The position numbers and the translations under genes are program-made. A model generated the notes under the pieces. It was not told the origin of the DNA. It did not search any database and saw only the letters and a list, made by a program, of their open reading frames with translations. From positions 62,001 through 126,000 of the forward strand of contig JAGFBZ010000866.1 of the NCBI GenBank assembly GCA_018398805.1: 64,000 bases of DNA, read 5' to 3'. The stretch is from Hirundichthys speculiger (lineage: Eukaryota > Chordata > Actinopteri > Beloniformes > Exocoetidae). Shown in pieces: positions 47,749 through 59,602 of this stretch. How positions within the stretch are numbered: position 1 is the stretch's first letter; each line of letters starts with the position of its first letter.

Positions 47749-48795
47749 CCATAGATAAGTGATCACTCGTTACTTTATGTTAAGGCCGTGTCTATTCATT
47801 TGTACATAAAGAAATGCACAACAACTAACTAACAACTTCTTCTGAAGCTGCAGTAGGAGATGTCAACGTGAACTTTGTGAGGTTTCAAACAGTGATATTA
47901 GTTCATGTGAAGAGTTGAGTGAAAGTTAGGAATTAACAGCAGTCGATGCAGATCTGAGGTCAGTAATTAAAAATAATAACAGGAATACACAGCCACGAGG
48001 GAAAGTAGCTCTGATGAGTGTTGCCACAGACGAACCAACATCGGTACTGATCAAATCTCTGCCCATCACAACAGCCAGCCTGGTCTTGAGACACAAATCT
48101 GATTTTCACACCTCATGGCGCTTTAAACGCCGCACGCCGCTACAATCCTGGCTGAAGTTGAAGTTGTGACAGTGAGAAATGTCACCGCATCATTCGATTT
48201 CTGGCAGCGTCTCTTGAGACGTGTCAACGTCTGAGCTGGACAGCTCAAGTAACATCTCTCCACTTTACACCTCATTCACTCCTGGATGATTAAAGCGCTC
48301 TTCAATCTGTTTTTTTTTTTTCAGTTTCACCTCTAAAGGACGTGAACTTTTCTTTCTGACAGAGGCTTTTAGTTTTTTACTTTTGTCACTAAGGTGTAAC
48401 AACAATGAGAAAAACTACAGAAAATATGTGAGGTTTGAGCAGAAATCTGTCATCTCCTCAGCTCTCACTCGCCTTCCTTTATATACTTGGGAGCTTGTAT
48501 TTTTAATAACACATGTCTATACATGTTCTTATCTCCAAAGTCTACAATCTAATGTGCAATGTAGCACATACAGAAGGAGCAATCAATAAATGAAGGACAA
48601 AGAAAAACAAGATTATGCGCTGCCGAGCCACACAGGCCAAATTCCTCCAGTAAAAACTGAAAAGCATTGACAGTTTGCATTTAATTGTGCACTTTCGTCT
48701 CTCAATAACTCTTAAAAATGTGCAGCCTGCACTTCACCTGAGCACAGGTGCACGAATGGATCGACATCAGCGGCGCTGACAGATCCCGTCCTTAC

Positions 48796-48897
48796 CTGTC
48801 GATGTCACCCTGCATCTCTTTGCTTCCTCTCTGGGACACATCCGAGGCGCGACCTGTGTTGCGAGCGTACAGGTGGAGGCCGCCGTCTGTCAGGTAT
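48796..48897 (-). CDS. nav2: nav2 coding exon 3
   Basis: 102 bp, phase 2 in and out. It encodes YLTDGGLHLYARNTGRASD and then QRGSKEMQGDID. The TDGGLxLY motif is a navigator signature. The acceptor is ctctggcag and the donor CGACAG|gtaagg, a strong site. In mammalian NAV2 as I remember it, a block containing GYMSDGDVLGK precedes this motif; it is not encoded here or in the short intron before it. This exon is followed by the largest intron in the window, about 19.1 kb. Confidence 0.87.
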
Positions 48898-49962
48898 CTG
48901 CCAGAGGAAAAGAGATTATAAAGAATAAACCTCCAACCCACATAAATATGACTTAAATACCAAATTAACAGAGTTTTTTTTTTAACCAAGACTTAACCTG
49001 GTTAACTAATAAATTAATTAAAAAGAAAAATGGATACGTGGCAGTGATCTTTGAGTAGGTCTTTGCTCTGAGAAGTTGAATGAAGTAGGCTAATAATTCA
49101 TTAATTCAGTTAATTAGCCGTCCCTCCCAACGAGCACGTTTTCCGTGCAGACGCCTCTTTAATCCTGCAGATGCTTCGCGCCACAACTCACAGCTGAACG
49201 TGTCTTCACACTTTTCCAGTTTTGGGAAAACTCAGCTAGCATGGGAGCGCTCGTGTGGTTTCTGAGAGGCTTTTCAACATGTTGCCTACTTGTTCGGGGC
49301 ATTTATTAGCATTGAGTGAATGAAGGTTATCAGCCAGAGTAGATGTGATGTTAAAAAAAACAAACAAACAAAACAGTGTATTATTTCAACCTTCGTGTTC
49401 AAGGCTTGAAAAATATAAAAGAGCCTTGGCGGATGTCAGCGAGCTGCTTGTATTTATGGATGAGGGAAGACGACAGGTTGCTGTATGAATACACAGCTAA
49501 ACATTTCTGGGTGCTTTTGGACTAAACTCAATAATCTGACAAGTGTGTCATTTGTCAAAAACACCTTTTTAAATCATTATTGTATCAAGAACAGAGAAAG
49601 TAAAATTCAGTGCCAGTCTTATATTTTAGAGGTTTACCTTATGACTTAGCATCAGTGTGTCTCAAAACACAAATTTGTTTCAACAACAACAAGCCTCTAT
49701 AGATCATTTTGAAATAGGAAACGCTCTTATACGAGTATATTTGTATGCAGATTATTAATTAATGAGGATGTTGTTGCCTCTGACTGAAGATCCTCTGCTG
49801 CTTAACTGCTGTACAGAGAAAAGGATGTTCAGTTTTGTTCATTGTGTTTATGAAAAACAAAAAGAAGACACACCCAGACATGTAATATCTTACTAATCTT
49901 TAGTATAACAATTATTATACCGCATATTTTTAACAGTCTTATTATAACATCTGCACACAGAC
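48898..49962. other. nav2 intron between exons 2 and 3
   Basis: No repeat, element or extra exon seen. Confidence 0.6.
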
Positions 49963-50196
49963 CTGGACGGGTCCGAATGCCCGCTGTAGCGCCCCGCGTT
50001 GCCGCCGGCGCCCGCTGCGCTCGTCCTGGGCGAGGAGTAGCCGCTGGGCATCGAGGGGGCGTCGCCCGCCTGGAGACGCGGGGCCTGAGATTGGCCCAGA
50101 CGCCAGGCCATGGGGGAGGAGCGTGCGGCGAGGCTGGGTAGACTCCGCCCATTGACCTCGGTGGTTACCGTGGTGTCAAAGGTCGTTTCTAGGGTA
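49963..50196 (-). CDS. nav2: nav2 coding exon 2
   Basis: 234 bp, entered and left in phase 2. It continues the navigator block with TLETTFDTTVTTEVNGRS and then MAWRLGQSQAPRLQAGDAPS. The rest is a Ser/Gly/Ala-rich low-complexity tail rich in GC (GAGGNAGRYSGHSDPS). The acceptor is cttcgtag and the donor CCAG|gtctgtg. The GC content is much higher than in the flanking AT-rich intron, as in the other long nav2 exons here. A tandem and inverted repeat cluster lies about 60 bp upstream of the acceptor, at 50257-50360. Confidence 0.88.
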
Positions 50197-50256
50197 CTAC
50201 GAAGACAGAAGGGCAGAAAAAAAGAGCAGTTAGCTCTTCAACAAAAGCATCAAAAA

Positions 50257-50360
50257 CACGGTAATGTACAGCAAGTTTTATTTACTGTACATTACCGTGT
50301 ACATTACACGGTAATGTACAGCAAGTTTTATTTCCTGTACACAGTAATGTACAGGAAATA
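50257..50360. repeat. 50-bp tandem and inverted repeat near exon 2
   Basis: CACGGTAATGTACAG at 50257 and again at 50307, with the inverse CTGTACATTACCGTG at 50285-50299. The block cacggtaatgtacagcaagt plus tttattt is repeated 50 bp apart. Confidence 0.85.
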
Positions 50361-51271
50361 AAACAAAAAAGGGTCTAAGGAAAAGTGGGCAAAGCAAACT
50401 GAAGAAATAATAAAGAGTAAGTTCCCCTGCACAGGTTTTCTGCTAGTACCTGATATCTGTGTGTGTGTGTGTGTGTGTGCTTATACTGCAGTGTGTGACC
50501 TTCTCAAAATACTGCTCCTTCCGGTGTGCTGAGTTGGAGTTTGAGAGAAAAAGAAAGAGGATGCTCCCATGAGGGCAGATATCAGACACATCTCAGCGCT
50601 TCAGAGAGAGACGGGAGCAGAGAGGAGACAAAGTTTCCACCAAGTGAATTTATCAAAAGGAAATAGAGTCACAAATAAAGGCAAACACCATATTAGTTTG
50701 AGAATAAATGAAAGAAAAAATAAATAAATAAAGAGCTCCAGACTTTAAGTACCACCTTGACTGCAAGTCTCCACCTTTGATAATTACATTTTTTAAAGTG
50801 GAATATTTAATTATTGTGAAATTTATTTCGAAGGGTTTAAAATTCTTCCATCATTACTAACAAAGATGAACACAGGCCACTTGCACACTCGTCTCTGCAG
50901 TTAGAATAAATCTGAGCACAGAGAGGCGGTAGCTCGCTGCGGCGCTCTCTGCTGGGAAAAAGGCTGCACTGCATCCAAATAATGAAAAAACCTGATATAA
51001 ACCTGGACAACTGCACTGACTTGGGCCTTTAAGCATAAACTACTCATTTATATTCCAGTCACAAACATCTATACATCGACTAAATAGTAGAGTGCTGTGT
51101 TATCTAGGATATAGATGTCTGACCAAAACATGTCTCAGACTTTTCATGAACACCTAAACGAATGCGAGCTTTAGAGAAAAGACCACAATTGTGTCTTCTA
51201 AGGTCAAAATTAAACTAACAAAGATGCAGAATATCAAATTAAGGTCAAATGAATCAAAAGCCAGTGATATA

Positions 51272-51634
51272 CAGTCATGTAAAAAATTATTAGACCACCA
51301 TTTCTTCTTCAGTTTCTTGTTCATTTTAATACCTGGTACCACTAAACGTCATCATGTGACTAAAACAGACAGAAAAGAAAACACTGAATGCATAAAAGCA
51401 GTGTTTTTGGCAGTACAACGCCATAGCTATTGATGTAAAAACTTAAGTGATTTAGGTTATAATCAAGAAAACCATGGAAAATGGTAAGATATCAGCTCTT
51501 AAATAAAACTCTTATGAGCAATCTTTGTGGTTATCGTTATGTTTGTCCAAACAAATGTACCTTTAGTTGTACCAGGCATTAAAATGAACAAGAAACTGAA
51601 GAAAACAAGGGTGGTCTAATCATTTTTTCCATGA

Positions 51635-51637
<3 letters not shown>
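51272..51637 (-). mobile_element. Tc1-type MITE, copy d
   Basis: Same family as copy b and in the same orientation as b. TA precedes its left end; its right end runs into a long TA array (51638-51722), which has GATA interruptions. Confidence 0.88.
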
Positions 51638-51677
<40 letters not shown>

Positions 51678-51690
51678 TATATATATATAT

Positions 51691-51722
<32 letters not shown>
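51638..51722. repeat. (TA)n microsatellite
   Basis: About 40 TA units with two or three AGATA interruptions, adjacent to MITE copy d. Confidence 0.9.
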
Positions 51723-51727
<5 letters not shown>

Positions 51728-52929
51728 TATGGAATCAACTGAACAGAGACTTTTATGCTCCTTTTGGTATGAATGATAATGCAACTTTAATTATCATGAG
51801 AATTTAAAAAAAAAATGCTATTGGTTTTATATGCTAATAAACTGATGTCATGCTCATTATCTGTTACCATTCACTTGTGAATAAGTATAAATAGAAAGCA
51901 ACCAATTCCTCACATGCTGGCTTCTCCACTGCAGTAATATTGTTATATATCTTCAGACAATTCTGTTTTATTTGAGCATACTAAAATTTAAAGAAAATAA
52001 TGACTTTAGCAGAGGATGCAGTTGAAAAGGAAAAGCAAAGACTGGGTCTGTGGGAGGAGAAGTATCTGCACACTGGCCTTCATCAAATGACACAAGCAAT
52101 GCCACAGAGGTGTGACAATAGACGCGTGCACGTGAGCGCGCTCAGCAAGAAACGGCAGAACACTGTGCTTCTGTGATGCCAACATGAGAAGGGCAGGGAT
52201 GGCAGCCATGTTCAAGGCACATCTCCATCAACACCTTCGATGACCAGCAGAAACAAAACGACGCCGGCACATTTAAGCGTCAACATGGACGACGGCGGAC
52301 GCTAATCTAACGAGTAATCACTGGCAAATTAGAAAATACAAAAACAAGTCTGCAACCACACATAAATCAGAACCACTTAGGTATAATCTGTCTTACTAAA
52401 TCTTTATCTGCAGCAGCAGAGAGAAAGCAGAAAGACCAATAAAGCGAGGGAGACTGTGTGACTGAAACAAGCGTGGAAAACATATCCACACAAAAAATAA
52501 AAAAACATAAATCAGTCCCTCAGAGACGCCACAAATCATCAGAAGTCTCTTCTTCTCACAAGGACTGTGAAAGTTTACAGTTCTCATGATTCAATCATTT
52601 CCCAGAAGCATCTGTGCTTCAGTTTATTATTGGGTATAAAGCAGAACTACAACCAGAAATAAATCCTGATGGAGACCATTTAGTGTTTTGCCAAGAGCTC
52701 GGCGGGAGAAGAACCCACGCTGACAGCAGCGAGCTGCTTATTGCTGAGCAATGCTAGATATAAATATGCTTTCAATTGCTGTTACAAATGCGCTCTGAGT
52801 TTTACATACAGGTTAATTCAATTCACAGACTTGGAGAGACTCGTATCGGTCAATAGGTTATATTATTTCTTCATATATCACAATATTCATTTTTAGTGAT
52901 GTTGTCCACTCTGGATCAGTGATGCTACT

Positions 52930-53455
52930 TTTTTTTTTTTTTTTTTTTTTTGTTAAATGTCAATTTCCCAAAAAAGAGAGCGAGACAGAGAGAAGCTACG
53001 ACAAATTTTCCCTCCAGTTATACATCCTATCACACACTCAAGTCATCTTCATGTGAACAACAGAATAATGTGCATTATTTTATATTACTGTCTAATGCAA
53101 CTGCACCTTCTTTATTACCATCATTATTATTATTATTACCAACATTTACAACTGCACTACCTCTGTGTAATATCCATTTGCACACTTGCACACTTACCTT
53201 CCTGTTGGCGTTATACTACGCATTAGTAAAACATGTTTACTAAATATGCCTGTTGTTCCCTTTGTAAGTCTGTATATTGTTTTCTATATTGTTTTTATAT
53301 TGTTTTTTATATCAGTTTTATATACTAGCATTGTTTGTATATATTGTTTATATTATATTGTCTATAGTGCACTCTACTGAAGGCCTGCACCTTACTTTTC
53401 GTTGTATTTGTGACAATGACAATAAAGAGAATCAATCAATAAAGAGAATCAATCA
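52930..53455 (+). mobile_element. Probable retroposon 3' end
   Basis: T-rich and AT-rich DNA ends in cttttcgttgtatttgtgac and then aatgacaataaagagaatca, a 3' terminus common to several fish retroposons. Follows a T-run at 52930-52951. No coding frame; the 5' border is unclear. Confidence 0.4.
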
Positions 53456-54280
53456 ATCATCTTCCATCATACTCTGATAGCTCATCTTCCTCAACGGTGG
53501 CTCTTATTTCTTTTATTAAGCTGAATCATGACACTTTTCCTCTCACTCTGACCACCGTTGTGAAAAGAATGAAGAGTGACTCGTCATTAAGGCCACAAAC
53601 ATGTAACTTTGCTAGCTTAGCGCTTTACTGTAACTGTTTGGTTTCGTGCTGTTGAGAAAAAGATTATTATTATTATTTTTTTTTTCTTTATATGGAGGCA
53701 CGCTTGGACAAACAGCCATCTCCTCAATTCTCAAGCAATGAATAATTTAGCCCCCCCCCACTACCTCTGTTTTTCTGTTGTAAACACAGAATAAACAAGC
53801 TATTATATATGCTGCGCTAGCTTTATCCTTGAACACATGACACTTTTCTATTCCATGATCAATCAATAGCATCTTTATTGTCTGGATAAAAATGAAAACT
53901 GTAGAGGGAAATTAAATGTGTTTTTTTTTAATCAAAACAGATCAATAAAAGATGATCAGGGTGCTACCATGATAAAGGAACAAAGGTTAGTTCAATGAGA
54001 AAAGAAGATTGTTTTAGGTTCCTCTGAACCTGTAACTTAACCTCATAAAATATTTGACTGTTAGTTCTGTCAACTGGGTCCATCGTGCAAATTACGGGGG
54101 GGTTTGACCCCCCCCCAATTACAACTTCAACCCCCCAAAAGAAGAGACAAATTGTCATTTTTGTCATCTCTAGAAAATGTTGACCCCTCCAATTGTCATT
54201 GTATAATTTGCACTCTGACTGGGTCAATAAACCTTTAGAAAATGAGTTGCCAGAAAAACTGCACCTCAGACTGTCAGACG

Positions 54281-54316
54281 TTAATTCAGTTAATTCAGTT
54301 AATTCAGTTAATTCAG
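54281..54316. repeat. Four tandem copies of TTAATTCAG
   Basis: Four exact 9-bp units. Confidence 0.9.
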
Positions 54317-54683
54317 GGGAGAAATGTACACGAACACGTACAAAAGGAAATGATGCAAATGTAAAAGTATCACCATTTTAAAATCAAACTAACATAACTG
54401 GAGTTCAACCACACCAACAGTCAAACTGCTGGGAAAATTATTCCCCACACGGAGGTTATGTTGAGTTTATTAGTCTCTATTTATTAGCAGATTTCTGAAT
54501 AACTGTCAGAGGTGAGATTTAACTGAATAAAGGAGGAATTAAGACCCTGGTGGTTTGTTGCTCATCACTCTGGTTTATGATGCAGTCGTACATTCAGAAT
54601 TTCATCACTGAAACAAATGTTTAGAAAAACTCAGGTGAAGGTAAAGATATTTAAACCTCATTCTCATGATTCTCCTCAGACTG

Positions 54684-54823
54684 TAATCCATCCATCCATC
54701 CATCCATCCATCCATCCATCCATCATCCATCTATATTCATTTTAGAACACAGAAAGGCCCCGAGGTTCAAACCAGGAACCTTCTAGCTGTGAGGCAACAG
54801 TGCTAACCACTAATCCACCGTGC

Positions 54824-54860
<37 letters not shown>
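54684..54860 (-). mobile_element. tRNA-derived SINE relic with CCAT and TA arrays
   Basis: The minus strand reads gcagcacggtggattagtgg, ttagcactgttgcctcacag, then ttcctggtttgaacctcg. These match the A- and B-box regions of the common fish SINE head. A (CCAT)n run lies at 54685-54723 and a (TA)n run at 54828-54856. It is not a functional tRNA. Confidence 0.6.
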
Positions 54861-54862
<2 letters not shown>

Positions 54863-54989
54863 TATATACCTTGTACAATGACATTAAAGGCATTTTTTCT
54901 ATTCTATTCTATAGATATAAAAACAGAAAATTCTTAATTCTTCAGTTTCTGTCTTAATTTTCAGAGTTTTTAAAATCTCACTCACTTTG

Positions 54990-56560
54990 TACCAAATAGA
55001 TAGATGACATCATCAACTTTTTCACTCCTGCCTCTGTTGAGCCTGATTTGTGTCTCGACTGTTTCTGTCCTTTTAAGCTCTTTTAGCTGGGCAGGAACAA
55101 TAGGTTCATCTAAACAATCAACATGTCTCTTATACCCCATCTGAGCCAGACTGTTCAAGGAGGTTTTTCCCTCATTCAGTATTTCCATATTTCAAATAAA
55201 TATGTCTTTATCGACAGGCTACGTGCCTCAGGCTTTAAGGGTCACTGTAATTAAAAGTCTAACTTAAAAAACCCTACTCTCTGTCCCAGAGTGGTTGGTA
55301 ATTATACACCTATATCCAATCTCACATTATTTCTAAAGTTCTTCAAAAACTGTTGCAAATCTACACGTTGACCATTTACCTAGGAATTATTTTTTTCAGA
55401 GTTTCAGTGAGGACTCAGATTGTCCAGGAACAACATTGGCAGAAGTTTAGTGATGGTCTCTTCATGGCCTCAGACAGCAGACTTGTGTCTATACTGTACT
55501 TGTCCTGTTAGCTCTCTGTTAGCTGCATTTGATGCACTTGATAACAATATTCTTTTTTAAAGGCTTGGACATGATATTGGAATTAAAGGAAAAACATTAG
55601 CTAGGTTTAAGTTATATTTATCTGATAGATCCAGATTGTTCATGTTGGTCATGGTGTTCCACAGGGTTCTGTGCTTGGACCATGACTTTTCACTCCATAC
55701 AGTCTTCCATTAGGAACTATTTTTAGGCAACATGGCATAAACTTTCCATGTTATGTTGATGATACTCAGCTATACTTATCCATTAAACCAAAAAATGAGA
55801 CCAGTGAGCTATGTGATGATATAAAGATGTGAACAACTGCTAATTTCCTGCTACTAAACTCAGATAAGACGAACGTTTCCGTCTTTGGACCGGAGCACTT
55901 AAGCAAAAAAAAAAAAATATCATTAAGTTACTCTGGATGAGATTACCTTTGTATCTAGTACTACTGTGAGGAAATTTGGCATCCTGTTAAATCCAGGACA
56001 GAATTTAAAATTATTTTTCACATTTAAAGCCCTTACTGGTTTGGCTGCCTCTTACTTTAAAGAACTCATCGTTCATCCTAACTGAGCACTTCACTCTCAG
56101 ACTGCAGGCTTACTGTGGTTTCCTTCAGTTATCATTCCTCTCTCTCGTGGAAACAGCTCCCAATTAGTGTTTGGGATGGAAACAAATTTCAGCTCAAAAC
56201 CTTACTTTCTGATAAAGCTACAGGCTAGCTTGGATGCGCTGAACCGTCCCTTTAGCGATGCTGCTGGAGGACCTTTTTCGTCACTCTGTCCTCATTTACT
56301 CTTTTTGTAAGTATACATCATTATCACTGCATTTAACATTGTTCTCTTTTGTGTCTCTGGATGAATCTTGTTGTTTTGTTGGACTCTGGATCTGGTTCTG
56401 CTGGAGTCTCTGTTAAGGTTTTTTTCCACTCTGCTGTTGTCCAATGCAATCTCTTTGGTTTCTTAGCTAGCTAATTTTACTCTTTACTTTTATTTTTATT
56501 GAGTCTGGACTGTACTGGAATTAACAGGATTAACTGAATGACACTAAACTGGAATATATT
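54990..56560 (+). mobile_element. Rex1/L2-like LINE relic, reverse transcriptase
   Basis: Plus-strand fragments in shifting frames follow the order of a LINE polymerase. They are a STCLL-type linker, STGYVPQA, AAFDALDNNIL-type (AAFDxxDxxxL), the GVPQGSVLGP-like region near 55650, and YVDDTQLYLS near 55755 with the catalytic YxDD. SDKTNVSVFGPEH follows. Many stops and frameshifts show it is dead. The 3' part (56330-56560) is an untranslated tail. Opposite sense to nav2. Confidence 0.82.
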
Positions 56561-57143
56561 TGGACGGAACAAGCTTGTCCCTAACAATAACAATTACTGA
56601 GTAGTAAATTGTCTGTTTGGTATCGTGCTACTCTTGAAAAATGAGGAAATTAAGGTAATATAAGGACAGCAATTAATTCAATTTATTTCCTTTTTCTTGA
56701 TGGCTCTGATCACACAGTCCGGGGTGTAAATGGGTACAAAGTGGAGAGGAGGGCAGAATGATAAATATGTCTGTCATGTCTGCAGGAAGGTAGCAGATTA
56801 ATTGCCTAAGGTGCCTCAACGCTTCATGGTAATTACAGTCATTTCTTATCCAGCAAAGGGATTGGGACAGTTTGGCGGGGGTGTTGTCATGGACAGAACC
56901 GGCGTGGATACTCCAACGCTTTCCTTGTATTCACGATGTAAACAAATCTGAAGCTGGAGCACATCTGGAGCTGGGATCCTTTTTAATATTCACCGTACGG
57001 TTGAGAACTGGTCATGTGGTCGTACTGAAAAGCTCCTGTCAAATTATACTGGTGTTTAGTGATTTGTGCTTCTACTGCTCCAACTAAAACATACATTCAA
57101 TATAAAGTACTAATACGGAGGTACTAATACGTATGTTCTACAT

Positions 57144-57811
57144 CAGGGGTGTCAGACTCATTTTCACTGAGGGCCACATCAGCATCATGGTGGCCCTCGA
57201 AGGGCCAGATTGACAGCATGAATGTAACAAAATGCAATGTAAATTAAAAATAAATTAAACGACACCTTATTATAAATGTTAAATAATGGTTTCAGTATGT
57301 ATTCAAGTTTCAAATATTTAAGTCATTATTTTATTAAACTCAGGGTTTGTGGTTGTAAGAGTATCCATTACCTTGGTTTTAGAAGCGGAAGCGGTTCTTT
57401 GTTTTTCCTGCAGGCTAAATTTAGCATACTTAGCTCCGTGTTTGCTGTCAAAATGCCGGCGTAGATTAAACTCTTTCACGACTGACACACATTACACAAA
57501 AGTTATACTTTTGTGCATCAATTTTTCTTTTCTTGGACATGTTGGGGTTAGTTAGTAAAAGGTTTTTCTTAAGTCCATCAGTTCTGAAAAATCTTCTTGC
57601 TCATAGCTGCCATTATCGTTGTGGGTAACGACGAAATGCATGATGGGAGATGTAGTTTATTGTCAATATGCGCTTTAAAGTGGTGTAAGCTTATTTTAAG
57701 TTTTTAAAATATTGGTTTAAAATTTAGGCCAATAATGCCCAAGCTCTCGAGGGCCACGTAAAATGATGTGACGGGCCACATTTGGCCCGCGGGCCTTGTG
57801 TTTGACACGTG
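57144..57811. mobile_element. hAT element (CAGGGGTGTCAGACTC ends)
   Basis: Left end CAGGGGTGTCAGACTCATTT, right end cttgtgtttgacacgtg, exact 8-bp duplication TTCTACAT (57136-57143 and 57812-57819). Contains the gggccacat blocks typical of this family. Non-coding; 668 bp. Confidence 0.88.
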
Positions 57812-58595
57812 TTCTACATGCTTCATGTGAATATCCTTGTGGATTTCATGCATGTGAATGAGATTAGCTTCCTAAAACACGCTCAAATGTATCACGCGTT
57901 AGTGCTGTAGGTTCCTTTAAATGAGCGGGAAGACAATGGCACTGTACCGATCTTGTCTGGCTGAGACTCCTCTGAAGAATAAAGAATTAGAAAATAAACG
58001 CACACTCATGCACACACAGAGAGACTGCCATCTGTCATGGCTGTCAGCAGCTTGGCCACCATCTTTCCCCTGCAAATGGGGCACAACACACAAAATAATA
58101 GACTCAGGGAGGAAGGAAGAGATATGAGCGGTGAACCAACGCCCAGGGCGCTAACATATACCAGTAGTTATCATCCTGTCTTTGCTGGGCTGCAGTATTT
58201 TCACCATGTGTTTTTAGATTCTCCGTAACGCCCGTGGCTCACAGATGGGACGGCCTTTTAAGGCGTTGGTTGTCTATCAAACCCTGAATGCCATTACAAG
58301 AGCGCCAGCTGGTGAGGAAGTTGCTGCGCCTTAATTAAATCAAGCACACATGGAGGACAGGATGGGACGATAATAGAGGGAAATTCAAATTGTTGGAGGC
58401 ATTTCTCACTGTTGGATCAGCGTGATAAAACGCACAGGGTGCATCAAAGATTTCAAACAGTTTCCCAAGGACAACAAATGCACAAGGATATTGATTTAGA
58501 AAACTGGAGAGTTTAAAAAATGTGACCATAAAAGAAGCGTTTTTCTTTTTCTCCCATTTGTTTAATTTCATTAATTGAGCCAGGACTTACATGTA

Positions 58596-58962
58596 CAGTC
58601 ATGGAAAAAAATTATTAGACCACCCTTGTTTTCTTCAGTTTCTTGTTCATTTTAATGCCTGGTACAACTAAAGGTACATTTGTTTGGACAAACATAACGA
58701 TAACCACAAAGATTGCTCATAAGAGCTTTATTTAAGAGCTGATATCTTACCATTTTCCATGGTTTTCTTGATTATAACCTAAATCACTTAAGTTTTTACA
58801 TCAATAGCTATGGCGTTGTACTGCCAAAAACACTGCTTTTATGCATTCAGTGTTTTCTTTTCTGTCTGTTTTAGTCACATGATGACGTTTAGTGGTACCA
58901 GGTATTAAAATGAACAAGAAAGTGAAGAAAAAATGGTGGTCTAATAATTTTTTCCATGACTG
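58596..58962 (+). mobile_element. Tc1-type MITE, copy e
   Basis: Full-length copy in the orientation of copy a, with TA on both sides (gta on the left, tac on the right), the expected Tc1/mariner target. Confidence 0.9.
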
Positions 58963-59493
58963 TACGTAGCTTTACTAACTACACTGACCAGTTGATGTGG
59001 GTTTGATTTGAGGTATATGGACACTGAAGACATGGCTAATGAAAGTGCAATTTGGGGACTTGCTTTTTCTTTTCATTATTTGTTAATTAGCCATTCAAAA
59101 ACAGTTATTGAGTCTTTCAGAGCTTCTTCAGACAAACACAGCCACATCAATCTTCTCCGCGTATGATTTATTTCAAAATAATGCCTGTCGAAGGTCAAGC
59201 AGAAGGAGAAGTCTGACTAAACTGGACACTAACAATAACCTAATGCAAGTAAAATTGGAAATGATCAAATAAAACCAGCAAAGAAGCAGATTACAGACTT
59301 ACGTTTGAGTACACCATTACATTTCTTAAAATCTCTTTAATTAGAATCCCCTGCTAACCTTTCATCAAATGCCAGAGGTCCAGGTGATCTTCCACCAACA
59401 GATATCCCACCTGCAGTTCTTAAACTTGCACCCCGGAGAATAAATTCAGTCATTACTTAAGGTAGAAGGGGGCGGGGCCATCAGCGCGCCTAC

Positions 59494-59602
59494 CTGTGGC
59501 TGATCTGCGTCCCCCGTAGACTGGACATGGTCTCTTCCAGGTTCTGCCGCAGGTCAGCGATGTTCTTCACGGTCCTCATACGCCTCGTCTCAGGGTCTTC
59601 TC
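59494..59602 (-). CDS. nav2: nav2 coding exon 1 of the visible set
   Basis: First exon of the gene inside the window; the true 5' exons lie beyond 64000. It is 109 bp, opening with two bases that finish a codon from the missing upstream exon, then 35 codons, then a leftover AG. The acceptor reads gtctgcag and the donor CACAG|gtagg. The encoded peptide contains EDPETRRMRTVKNIADL and RQNLEETMSSLRGTQ, a strongly conserved navigator block that is probably helical. The other two frames contain stops, which fixes the frame. The leftover AG joins the T that opens the next exon to make Ser. Confidence 0.88.

Larger units (their letters stand above)
29649..48795. other. nav2 intron between exons 3 and 4 (19 kb)
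   Basis: The largest intron. Contains MITE copy c, a hAT, the candidate internal promoter, a THAP-like relic, SINE-like and L1-like pieces, and a YY1-motif TIR element, each listed separately. I see no gene in 30904-33633, 34825-36247, 36481-37530, 38413-40080, 41200-43270, 44630-45928 or 47749-48795. A GC-rich patch without a recognised frame lies at 38930-39160. Confidence 0.55.
50197..59493. other. nav2 intron between exons 1 and 2 (9.3 kb)
   Basis: Contains MITE copies d and e, a LINE, a hAT, a SINE relic and several simple repeats, listed separately. No gene seen in 50362-51271, 51723-52920, 53480-54270, 56600-57135, 57820-58595 or 58963-59493. Confidence 0.55.
831..59602 (-). other. 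nav2: nav2 gene segment (neuron navigator 2), 14 exons plus a candidate microexon
   Basis: Minus-strand gene spanning nearly the whole window. Seen directly: 14 exons with GT-AG borders whose phases agree at every junction, giving 888 codons with no stop. Known of the family: neuron navigators are large cytoskeletal proteins that bind microtubule plus ends and guide neurite outgrowth; NAV2 is retinoic-acid responsive, with an N-terminal CH domain, a long Ser-rich middle, coiled coils and a C-terminal AAA ATPase. Only the Ser-rich middle and the first coiled-coil exons are here, so the gene is partial at both ends. Motifs favouring NAV2 over NAV1 and NAV3 are SWDDSSSVSSGLSDTLDN, QTGSWRRGMTAQ, KTDDAKASEK, SNSIPAQDSFDLY and TEEKAHSEQ. 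I cannot tell whether this is a nav2a or nav2b copy. NAV3 is the main alternative. Confidence 0.88.

Noticed and set aside
54748..54825. tRNA-like sequence
   Set aside because: A- and B-box-like parts match a SINE head, but the cloverleaf is broken and a CCAT array flanks it.
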